This document shows, in pieces, positions 1-6,779 of a stretch of 55,869 bases of DNA. How positions within the stretch are numbered: the stretch's first letter is position 1; each line of letters opens with the position of its first letter. The translations under genes and the position numbers were made by a program. The notes below the pieces were generated by a model. It had not been told where the DNA came from. It ran no database searches and saw only the letters and a list, made by a program, of their open reading frames with translations. Origin of the DNA: Deltaproteobacteria bacterium (GTDB taxonomy: Bacteria > Myxococcota > SpSt-1050 > JACRCP01); contig JACRCP010000287.1 in the NCBI GenBank assembly GCA_016218965.1, positions 1-55,869 of the forward strand. Reading direction: 5' to 3'.

Positions 1-242
1 ACGCCAGGGAAGAACGCCGTGAGTGCCGACTCGGCCATCTGCGTCCCCTGGGCCGCGCCGCCCTCCCGCCGCTCGACCCTCGCCCACACCCACAGCCCCG
101 CATTGTCCTCGGGCGCGGGGTCAAGCCAGTCGAAGAGGATTTCGAAGCTCCCCGGTTCGGACTTTCCGAGGCCGCAGGCGGCCGCCATAAAGGCGACCAG
201 CAGGACAACCCACGGTACGTTCGCCAACGGTTTTCGATTCAT
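1..242 (-). CDS. Lipoprotein of unknown function, 3' end outside window
   Basis: The reverse strand reads an open frame from an ATG at 242 to the window edge, about 80 codons. The product begins MNRKPLANVPWVVLLVAFMA and has a lipobox ending AAAC, with the lipidated Cys at residue 23. It is therefore a likely Sec-exported, lipid-anchored protein. The mature start (GLGKSEPGSFEILFDWLDPA) resembles an extracellular beta-sandwich, but I do not recognise the family. It lies downstream of, and on the same strand as, the glycyl radical activase. Function is unknown and the C-terminus is missing. Confidence 0.7.
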   Translation of the reverse strand, partial: MNRKPLANVPWVVLLVAFMAAACGLGKSEPGSFEILFDWLDPAPEDNAGLWVWARVERREGGAAQGTQMAESALTAFFPG

Positions 243-334
243 GGCCCCCTCCGCTCTCAATGCACGAAATCGCCCGTATTCTACCAGATGTCGTCGGGGA
301 AAAGGAAGAGAAAGCGCACTCCAAAACGCCGCAA

Positions 335-1309
335 TCAGCCCTTGAGCGCGGCGGCAAACACGCGCTCGCACTCCTCCACCTCTTCGCGCTTCATGAAACC
401 GTCGTGGCGGAACGACTCGCGCCGGCCCACGGCGGCGGCTTTTTCGGGCCAGAGGGGGTTGTACGGCAAAAGCTTTGCCTCGGTGAAGCCGAGCGAGCGG
501 AGGTGGGCGCCGATGGCGCGGAGGTTTTCGGGCGTTGCCGTGAGACCGGGGATGAGCGGGACGCGGGGGAGGATCTTTTCGCGCGCGGCGGCCGCGAGCG
601 CGGCAAGGTTTTTTAGGATGACCTCGTTTCCGACACCGGTGTGCCGGGCGTGCAACTCGGGGGCGAAAAACTTCATGTCAAAATAGACGGCATTTGCGTA
701 AGGCAGCGCCAGATTGACGAATTTTTCGAGGTTGAAAAGCCCGCACGTTTCAACAATCGTGTGGACGCCCTGCTCCTTGAGAGCCTTGAGAAGCCCTCCC
801 GAAAAGTCGACAAACATCATCGGCTCGCCGCCCGAAAGCGTCACGCCGCCGCCCGAGTTCCGGTAGAACGGCTCGTCCTTGAGGATCTCGGCCACGAGCG
901 CATCGAGTTCCACCGGCCGCCCCGCCCTCCTCCGCGCCCCCGACGGACAGCCGTCGACGCAGGCGAAACACGCCTGGCACCGATCGCGAAAGAAGGCCGG
1001 AGACTGCAGGCTGGAGGCCGGAGGTCGGATTCCGGAGTCCGAGCTGCTCCTGCTACGGCCTACAGCCTCCGGCCTACAGCCTGCTTGTGTTGCTCCGTGC
1101 CGGCACGCCTTCACGCACGCGCCGCAGGCGAGGCACTTCTTTTGAAACCATGCGAGCTCGGCCTTGGGGCTTATGGCCTCGGGGTTGTGGCACCAGACGC
1201 ACCTGAGCGGACAGCCTTTGAAGAAGACGGCAGTGCGCACCCCCGGCCCGTCGTCGAGCGAGTTGTGCCTAACGTCCACGACAAGCGGGCGGGTCTCCCT
1301 GCCACTCAT
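335..1309 (-). CDS. Glycyl-radical enzyme activase (radical SAM, PflA family)
   Basis: This 324-residue protein should install the glycyl radical on the enzyme encoded just upstream, using S-adenosylmethionine and a [4Fe-4S] cluster in the cytoplasm. The radical SAM motif is KGCPLRCVWCHNPE near residue 30 (CxxxCxxC). Two ferredoxin-type Cys clusters follow (CLACGACVKAC and CQACFACVDGC), as in activases of the PFL2/glycerol dehydratase group. A GGVTLSGGEP motif lies further on. Between the two ferredoxin clusters is an odd Ser/Pro/Arg-rich stretch of about 27 residues encoded by an inverted repeat (1006-1084). The start at 1309 is preceded by GGGAGGC inside a tandem repeat. The gap to the enzyme gene is only 40 bases, so the two form an operon. 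Confidence 0.93.
   Translation of the reverse strand: MSGRETRPLVVDVRHNSLDDGPGVRTAVFFKGCPLRCVWCHNPEAISPKAELAWFQKKCLACGACVKACRHGATQAGCRPEAVGRSRSSSDSGIRPPASSLQSPAFFRDRCQACFACVDGCPSGARRRAGRPVELDALVAEILKDEPFYRNSGGGVTLSGGEPMMFVDFSGGLLKALKEQGVHTIVETCGLFNLEKFVNLALPYANAVYFDMKFFAPELHARHTGVGNEVILKNLAALAAAAREKILPRVPLIPGLTATPENLRAIGAHLRSLGFTEAKLLPYNPLWPEKAAAVGRRESFRHDGFMKREEVEECERVFAAALKG
1006..1084. repeat. Inverted repeat inserted in frame in the activase gene
   Basis: Arms at 1006-1024 and 1066-1084 are 19-base inverted repeats with one mismatch, around a 41-base loop. The right side also carries a direct duplication of the 12-base word GGCCTACAGCCT. It is encoded in frame between the two ferredoxin clusters of the activase, in a spacer that is normally short and variable. 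It looks like a small palindromic element that has invaded a coding region. Confidence 0.75.
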
Positions 1310-1348
1310 GCCTCCCGCCTCATGCCTGATGCCTCATGCCTCATGCCT
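1306..1348 (-). repeat. Tandem heptamer repeat forming the activase leader
   Basis: Read on the minus strand, the 40 bases between the two genes are made almost only of repeats of GGCATGA with small variants. The last unit is mutated to GGGAGGCATGAG. This supplies both the ribosome binding sequence (GGGAGG) and the ATG of the activase. The element therefore doubles as a translation initiation region. Confidence 0.75.
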
Positions 1349-1349
1349 T

Positions 1350-4319
1350 CTACTTGTACTCCGCCCTCTCGATCAACTCTATCTGCATCTCGCGGTTGAG
1401 CTCGACGAAGTAGGCGTTGTAGCCCGAAATGCGCACCATGAGGTTCCGGTAGCTCTCGGGGTGTTCCATGGCGTCCTTGAGCATCTCGGTCGTCACCATG
1501 TTGAACTGGATCTGCATCCCGCCAAGCTCGAAATAGGTCTTCGTGTACGCGGTCGCGTGCTCGACGAACTTGTCGTGCGGCTCGCCCGGGGCGGGCGAGA
1601 GTTTTACGTTGAACGCGATGTTGTTGGGCATCTTCTCGGGGTCCAGCGCGGCGACCGCCCGGATGTTGTCAAGCAGGTTGTCCGACGCCGACGCCTCGGG
1701 CGTGATGCCCGGCGTGAACGCCTTCCCCTTCTTCCGGCCGCTGGGGAGTGCGCCCGACAGCGTCCCGAACGCGACGTGGTTCGACATGCTCCAGAAACCG
1801 CTGGTGTACCGGCCGCCGCGGTAGTTCTCGTGCGATTTGTAGCGGGCATGAATGAAATCTATTACCTCCTGCGCCATCTCCACCGTGCCCGGCGCGCCCG
1901 AGCCGAACTTGGCGGCCTTGTGAACAAGCCGCGCCTGGAGCGCCTCGTCCCCGGCAAAGTCGCGATCGAGCGCGGCCTTGAGGTCGGCGAAGGCCACGGC
2001 CTTTTCGTCGTAGACAACCTGTTTCACGGCCAGCAGGCTGTCCACCACGTCAGCGACCGACACGAGCGCCGCGCCCGACGAGTTGTACCGCGCCCCCCCG
2101 TCGATGGCGTCGCGCCCCTTTTCGAGGCAGCCGTTTATGAGCGACGAGACGAGCGGTGTCGGGTGAACGTACTGATGTGCGCGCCCCAGCAAATTGTTGT
2201 ACTCGATCGACTGATCTATCAGAAACCCGAGCTGCTCCTTGTACGCCGCAAAGAAGTCGTCGAAGGCCGCAAAACCGTCCACCGTTCCGGTGCGTGGGCC
2301 AATCTGTTCGCCGATGAGCGGGTGGACGCCGTCGTGAAGCGCCATCTCGAGCGCGGCGACGGTGTTGAGCATCATGCAGTTCGTGTGGCCGTAGTGTCGG
2401 CCGCACAGCGTCGCCTCGACGCAGCCGGTCGCGCCCCAATCGCGGGCGTCTTCAAGGGCGTAGCCGTGCGCGACGAGCGACTTGAGCACGGCCTCGTCGT
2501 TGTGGATCGAGGGCGTGGCGCCGGTGATGGCGTTCACCTCGCACAGGCGCCGCAGGTATTCGATGGAGTTTTGGCCCGGGTGGAACCTGGCATTCAGGTT
2601 CGGGTCCCGAAGCGTGAGCATCTCGGCAACCTTGAGCACCACGTACGTCATGTCGCAGACGGCGCTCCTTCCCTGCGCGTCCACGCCGCCGACCGTGAGC
2701 GCCATGTCCGAGCTGCTCCCGCCAAAGAGCCGATTGGCGACGTCGGGGACCAGCGGCAGGTGGTCGTTGCACTGCAAAAAGAACGACCCGACGAACTCGA
2801 TGGCGCGGCACGTAAGCGCCTCGCGCGCCTCGGGGGTCTTTGCCTTCGCCGCGTCCATCAAGAAATACGGTTGGAGCCAGACATCGAGCCTGCCGATCGA
2901 GAACCCGGCGTTCATGTTCTCCATGTGAAGGGCGATGGCGCAGATCCAGACGGACTGGATGGCCTCGTGCAGGGATTGGGCCGGTCCTTCCGGCACCTTC
3001 CGGCAGATCCGCGCCAGCTCCAATAGCTCGTCCCGGCGGGCAGGGTCGGCCGCGGCCCGCGCCATCTCCTCGGCCCTGCCGGCGAGGCGGCGCGCGTAAG
3101 CGATGACCCCGTCAAGGACCAACTGGACCGCGCGGCAGAAGTTCTTCGCCTTCTGGTCGCGGGCGGTCTTCTCGCGCTCGGCCGCATCCTGACGTATCGC
3201 CGCAAGCCCCCGCCTGAGGACCTGCGGGTAGTCGGGGATGGTGTGCGAGACCGCCGCGACCTTCCACATGAAGTACAGGACCCAGCGCTCGTCGAGCGCC
3301 TGGCAACGCGGGGCGTTGAATCTTGCCCGCACCCACTCGCGGACGTTCCGATCGGTCCAGTACGGAAAGACCTCCTCGTTGAGCACGTCGGCATCCGCCG
3401 GCGAGATCCGGTACGGGTTGAGCCTCCGCCGGTTGGCGTTTGACAGCTCGGCCCAGATCGTCGTTCCCGAGAGCTCGGGGTAAATGACCACGCCGGGGAA
3501 CTTTGCCGTCGTGGTGCCCGCAAGGTACGCCCTGTCGCGGACGATCGGCTCTTTGTTGGCCATGACGTGCGCGAGCGTCCCGGCCTGACGCAGGTAGGGG
3601 TCGTTCGGAGTCCCGTCGGGGGCCGTTTCGAAACCGTGCTCACGGCAGTACTCGGTGACGAGGCGCGGCCGTTCGGTGCAGATCTCGCCGCGGGCGCCGA
3701 AAAACTCGGCGCGCATCTCGGAGAGGCGCGGGAAATCGGCAAGCGAGAAACGCGAAAGAAACGGCTCTTCGAGGACCCGGCACTCCGGGGTCTTGCGGCA
3801 CGCGAGGCGCGCGACCTTCCGTTCGGCCCGCGACGAGCCGAGCATCGTCCCGCCGCGGCCCGCCGCCGTCCCGGTCTCGCCGTTGACTCCGGGTTTTTCG
3901 CGCCACTTGCGGTCCCGAAACGTCGCCGTGAGGTGCCCGAGCCGGGCGAGGTACACGAGGTTCCCCGTAAACGCAAGCTCGTTTCCGAGAAGAAGGTTGA
4001 GCGGGTCCGCCGGCCGGACGGGCGAAAAGAAGTGCCGGAGCGTCGCGGTGTCCTTGAGCGTCGCGGTGAGATGGGGATTTTTTGTGCTGCCGATGCCGCC
4101 GCGCATCTTCCCGCCCTCGATGGCGAGGTACACGGGCACCGAGCCGTCGCGCGTGTTGAACTGGTAGCGGGCGTCAAACGGCACGCGCCCGCCGTTCTCG
4201 CGTCGGAAGAAACTTTTCGAGAGCTCCTTGTCGTGGTTGAAGACAAAGGCCATGCCCTTGAGAAGCCCGGCCAGATAGACGCTGCTCGCCTTGTCCTCGA
4301 ATGCCTGTCTCAGATCCAT
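1350..4319 (-). CDS. Glycyl radical enzyme with N-terminal SCP2-like domain
   Basis: The product has 989 residues. Residues 1 to about 115 look like an SCP2 (sterol carrier) lipid-binding fold: DGSVPVYLAIEGGKMRGG is followed by a segment ending near GNLVYLARLGHLTA. The rest is a pyruvate formate-lyase/glycerol dehydratase type enzyme. The active-site thiyl Cys is Cys633 in GATGCVEATLCG, and the radical Gly is Gly966 in RISGYNAYF, 23 residues from the C-terminus. The GCVE motif fits the dehydratase/decarboxylase branch (glycerol, choline, hydroxyphenylacetate) rather than true PFL, but GCVEA instead of GCVEP is unusual, so I do not assign a substrate. The start at 4319 is chosen over the ATG at 4334 because GGAGG lies 8 bases upstream. 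The activase follows directly. Confidence 0.93.
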   Translation of the reverse strand: MDLRQAFEDKASSVYLAGLLKGMAFVFNHDKELSKSFFRRENGGRVPFDARYQFNTRDGSVPVYLAIEGGKMRGGIGSTKNPHLTATLKDTATLRHFFSPVRPADPLNLLLGNELAFTGNLVYLARLGHLTATFRDRKWREKPGVNGETGTAAGRGGTMLGSSRAERKVARLACRKTPECRVLEEPFLSRFSLADFPRLSEMRAEFFGARGEICTERPRLVTEYCREHGFETAPDGTPNDPYLRQAGTLAHVMANKEPIVRDRAYLAGTTTAKFPGVVIYPELSGTTIWAELSNANRRRLNPYRISPADADVLNEEVFPYWTDRNVREWVRARFNAPRCQALDERWVLYFMWKVAAVSHTIPDYPQVLRRGLAAIRQDAAEREKTARDQKAKNFCRAVQLVLDGVIAYARRLAGRAEEMARAAADPARRDELLELARICRKVPEGPAQSLHEAIQSVWICAIALHMENMNAGFSIGRLDVWLQPYFLMDAAKAKTPEAREALTCRAIEFVGSFFLQCNDHLPLVPDVANRLFGGSSSDMALTVGGVDAQGRSAVCDMTYVVLKVAEMLTLRDPNLNARFHPGQNSIEYLRRLCEVNAITGATPSIHNDEAVLKSLVAHGYALEDARDWGATGCVEATLCGRHYGHTNCMMLNTVAALEMALHDGVHPLIGEQIGPRTGTVDGFAAFDDFFAAYKEQLGFLIDQSIEYNNLLGRAHQYVHPTPLVSSLINGCLEKGRDAIDGGARYNSSGAALVSVADVVDSLLAVKQVVYDEKAVAFADLKAALDRDFAGDEALQARLVHKAAKFGSGAPGTVEMAQEVIDFIHARYKSHENYRGGRYTSGFWSMSNHVAFGTLSGALPSGRKKGKAFTPGITPEASASDNLLDNIRAVAALDPEKMPNNIAFNVKLSPAPGEPHDKFVEHATAYTKTYFELGGMQIQFNMVTTEMLKDAMEHPESYRNLMVRISGYNAYFVELNREMQIELIERAEYK

Positions 4320-4380
4320 GGTTCGAACCTCCATGATGAGATCTCATGGTACAACCGACTCGCCCCGCCTGCAACACGGG

Positions 4381-4408
4381 TTGCGGGGGCGCCGCGCTGT
4401 GGTATAAA
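4381..4408 (+). promoter_or_regulatory. Putative promoter of the amidase gene
   Basis: TTGCGG (4381-4386), a 16-base spacer and TATAAA (4403-4408) precede the amidase ATG at 4417. The expected transcription start falls at the start codon or a base or two before it. No Shine-Dalgarno sequence is visible, so the message may be leaderless. Confidence 0.4.
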
Positions 4409-4416
4409 CCCGCTCC

Positions 4417-5859
4417 ATGAACTCACTGCTCACTCTCTCGGCGACGCGGCTTGCGGAAATGATCAAGTCGGGCGAGGTGACCTCGCGCGAGGTGGTCGGG
4501 GCGCACATCGCCCGGATCGAGGAAGTAAACCCCACGCTCAACGCGATGGTCCGTACGAGATTTGACGAGGCGCGCACCGAGGCGGACGCGGCTGACCGAA
4601 TTCTGCGGCAGAACGGCCGCGACGGCCTGCCGACGTTCCATGGCGTCCCGTGCTCCATCAAAGAGTGCTTCGCGCTCACGGGGATGCCGAATACGGGCGG
4701 GCTGGTGGCGCGCAAAGACGTCGTTTCGAACGAAGACGCGACCGCCGTCAAACGGCTCCGGAAAGCCGGCGCGATCCCGCTCGGCGTGACGAACCTCTCC
4801 GAACTTTGCATGTGGATGGAGTCGGACAACCGCGTGTACGGCCGGACGAACAACCCCTACGACCCCACGCGGATCGTCGGCGGCAGCTCGGGGGGCGAAG
4901 GCGCCATAATCGGGTCGGGCGGGACGCCGTTTGGCCTCGGCTCGGACATAGGCGGCTCGATCCGGATGCCGGCGTTCTTCAACGGCGTCTTTGGCCACAA
5001 GCCCTCGGGAGGGCTCGTCCCGAACACCGGGCAATTTCCCATCTCGCACGGCAAGGCCCGAAGGTACCTGACGACCGGCCCGCTGTGCCGCCGGGCCGAG
5101 GATCTGTGGCCGCTCGTCAAGACCCTCGCCGGACCCGACGAAATCGAGGAGCAGTGCACGCCCCTGCCGCTCGGCGACCCCGCCTCTGTGCGCATCGAAG
5201 GGCTAAACGTGCTCGTCGTCGAGGACAACGGGCGTCGGCCGGTGAGCGGAGAGCTGAAGGCGACGCTCCACCGCGCCGCAAGGGCGCTTGCCGAGCGCGG
5301 CGCCAAGGTCAAAGAGGCGGTGTATCCGGCGCTCGGCCACGCATTTGACATCTGGTCGACGATGCTCACAAAAGCGGGCGGCCCGTCATTCGGGACGCTT
5401 CTCGGAAACGGCAGGCAGGTCAACACGTACTGGGAGGTCGCACGCTGCCTCGCGGGCCGCTCCGAACACACGCTCCCGGCCGTGGGTCTCGCTCTCCTCG
5501 AGCACCTCGCCCCGCTCGTGCTCGGAGACACGGAGCGTTGGGTCAGGATGGGAGAAGAACTCAAGCACGATCTCACGCGCGACATCGGGCCTGACGGTGT
5601 CATGCTCTACCCGCCCTACCCTTCCACGGCCCCAAGGCACCACCGGCCGCTTCTCACGCCGCTCCAGGGCGTGTACACCTCGATCATGAACATCATGGAG
5701 TTCCCGGTCACGCAGGTCCCGGCCGGACTGAGCAACGACGGCCTTCCGCTGGGCCTGCAAGTCGTGTCGATGCACGGCAACGACCACGTGACCGTCGCGG
5801 TCGCGATGGAACTTGAAAAAGCGCTCGGCGGGTGGACGCCGCCACCGCTGGCGATCTGA
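4417..5859 (+). CDS. Amidase (amidase signature family, FAAH/GatA-like)
   Basis: This 480-residue enzyme should hydrolyse an amide in the cytoplasm. The Ser-cisSer-Lys catalytic set is visible. The Lys is in CSIKE near residue 88, and the Gly/Ser-rich signature begins GGSSGGEGAIIGSGG near residue 154. The nucleophile is in DIGGSIRMPA near residue 180. The C-terminal half (TPLQGVYTSIMNIMEFPVTQ followed by GLPLGLQVVS) is as expected for the family. Fatty-acid amide hydrolases and GatA share these motifs. No gatB or gatC is adjacent, so a stand-alone amidase is more likely than the tRNA amidotransferase subunit. The gene is divergent from the glycyl radical enzyme, with 97 bases between start codons. 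Substrate unknown. Confidence 0.92.
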   Translation: MNSLLTLSATRLAEMIKSGEVTSREVVGAHIARIEEVNPTLNAMVRTRFDEARTEADAADRILRQNGRDGLPTFHGVPCSIKECFALTGMPNTGGLVARKDVVSNEDATAVKRLRKAGAIPLGVTNLSELCMWMESDNRVYGRTNNPYDPTRIVGGSSGGEGAIIGSGGTPFGLGSDIGGSIRMPAFFNGVFGHKPSGGLVPNTGQFPISHGKARRYLTTGPLCRRAEDLWPLVKTLAGPDEIEEQCTPLPLGDPASVRIEGLNVLVVEDNGRRPVSGELKATLHRAARALAERGAKVKEAVYPALGHAFDIWSTMLTKAGGPSFGTLLGNGRQVNTYWEVARCLAGRSEHTLPAVGLALLEHLAPLVLGDTERWVRMGEELKHDLTRDIGPDGVMLYPPYPSTAPRHHRPLLTPLQGVYTSIMNIMEFPVTQVPAGLSNDGLPLGLQVVSMHGNDHVTVAVAMELEKALGGWTPPPLAI

Positions 5860-5915
5860 TTTGGAGTGCGCAAGCTTGCTTGCGCTTTGTCTTCGAGCGA
5901 GCTCGCTCGCTCGTC
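5860..5915 (+). repeat. TTGGAGTGCG double-hairpin repeat, copy 1
   Basis: The element starts TTTGGAGTGCG immediately after the amidase stop codon. It continues with the hairpin GCGCAAGCTTGCTTGCGC and a second GAGCGAGCTCGCTCGCTC palindrome. The same layout, with changed hairpin sequences, recurs at 12500-12553, 18695-18749, 34692-34750 and 40029-40083. A trace of the leader word on the other strand lies at 314-326. Confidence 0.8.
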
Positions 5916-5983
5916 TTGACCGCGAGAGCAAGTCCTGACGCGCCATAGCGCCTCGCGACGGCGGAGCTTGCGACAACGCGTTG

Positions 5984-6012
5984 TTGACTTTGCCGCTCGT
6001 ATTCCTGATAAT
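5984..6012 (+). promoter_or_regulatory. Sigma70-type promoter for the small lipoproteins
   Basis: TTGACT (5984-5989), a 17-base spacer and GATAAT (6007-6012) form a close match to the sigma70 consensus. They lie 20 bases upstream of the ATG at 6033. This is one of the two best promoter matches in the window. It probably drives both small lipoprotein genes and perhaps mutS2. Confidence 0.6.
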
Positions 6013-6032
6013 CCCGCCGCCTTGCGAGAGGG

Positions 6033-6362
6033 ATGATGAAAAGAAACCTGTTTTGCGTTTTGGGGGTTTCGGCGGCGGCGGCGGTCGTGGTCTGCCTCGC
6101 CGCGTGTTCGTCCGATCCGTGCGAGGATCTGGAGGGGATGGGCGAACCGTGCTCGGACGAGGTCGTCCGGGCAATGGCGCTTGACCTGGTCGAAAAGGAC
6201 GACAAGAATCAGTGCCGCCTGTACCGCGACGCGTGGTACGTGACATACCAACCCCGATGCGACACGGCCGCGGCCGACGCGGGCGCCCCGGCGGACGCCG
6301 GGATGACGGACGCGGGGTTCGTTGGCGGCGGGGGGACGGACGGTGGCGCGGCCACCGACTGA
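6033..6362 (+). CDS. Small lipoprotein of unknown function
   Basis: The product has 109 residues. It starts MMKRNLFCVLGVSAAAAVVV and has a lipobox LAAC at about residue 25, so it is a lipid-anchored exported protein. The mature part has a short Cys-containing domain (CEDLEGMGEPCSD; further Cys in NQCRLY and PRCDT). A low-complexity Ala/Asp/Gly/Thr tail follows, rich in DAG repeats. The Cys spacing suggests disulphides. No family is recognised. The next gene encodes a similar small Cys lipoprotein, which suggests a related pair. The second ATG at 6036 is an equally possible start. Confidence 0.75.
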   Translation: MMKRNLFCVLGVSAAAAVVVCLAACSSDPCEDLEGMGEPCSDEVVRAMALDLVEKDDKNQCRLYRDAWYVTYQPRCDTAAADAGAPADAGMTDAGFVGGGGTDGGAATD

Positions 6363-6418
6363 CGACTCGCGACTGACGACGCATGACTAACGACTTGCGA
6401 CTCAGCACTCGGCACTTG
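6361..6418 (+). repeat. CGACT-type tandem repeat at the start of a lipoprotein gene
   Basis: About 58 bases consist of degenerate 7-base units of the type CGACTNA. They begin at the stop codon of the previous gene and run across the ATG at 6383 into codon 12 of the next lipoprotein. The same word family appears at 28471-28515 and, inverted, at 28557-28640. Confidence 0.65.
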
Positions 6419-6739
6419 CACAAAAGCCCGGCGATCGCCGCACTGGCCGCGCTGGTCGTTGCGGGAGCTGCCGCGCTCTCGGCCTGCGAAACGGACTGCG
6501 ACAAGACCCTGCGCGAGCTCGCCGCCTGCTGCGCCAGAAACCCGCCCGACGCCGGCGACTGCCAGAAGCTCAACCAGCAGACGTTCATTGACGCGGGCTA
6601 CTGGCCGGACGGCGGTCCGGACGGCTCGGTTGACGCGGGGGGCGCCATCGAGGTCCCTTGCGAGGGCGTCTGGCTCGACTACGCCCGCAACGTCGAGAAC
6701 AAAGGCCTCGATCAAAAAACCTGTACGGTCAAACCATGA
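6383..6739 (+). CDS. Small Cys-containing lipoprotein
   Basis: The product has 118 residues with a signal peptide ending in the lipobox LSAC. Six or more Cys follow (CETDCDKTL, ACCARN, DAGDCQK, EVPCEGV, KTCTV), so a disulphide-bonded periplasmic or surface domain is likely. The first dozen residues (MTNDLRLSTRHLH) are encoded by a CGACT-type repeat. The true start may therefore be different; no better ATG with a binding site is visible. The gene lies 20 bases after the 6033 lipoprotein gene. Function unknown. Confidence 0.7.
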   Translation: MTNDLRLSTRHLHKSPAIAALAALVVAGAAALSACETDCDKTLRELAACCARNPPDAGDCQKLNQQTFIDAGYWPDGGPDGSVDAGGAIEVPCEGVWLDYARNVENKGLDQKTCTVKP

Positions 6740-6779
6740 GAAGGATGATCTCAACTTTCAATTCTCAACCAAAAGCCTG

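Noticed and set aside
1164-3026. Long plus-strand open frame of 620 codons opposite the glycyl radical enzyme
   Set aside because: It is antisense to a well-supported gene, Arg/Val/His-rich without recognisable motifs, and arises from the high GC content.
6459-6779. Upstream extension of mutS2
   Set aside because: It overlaps the small lipoprotein gene in another frame and has no MutS2-like sequence.
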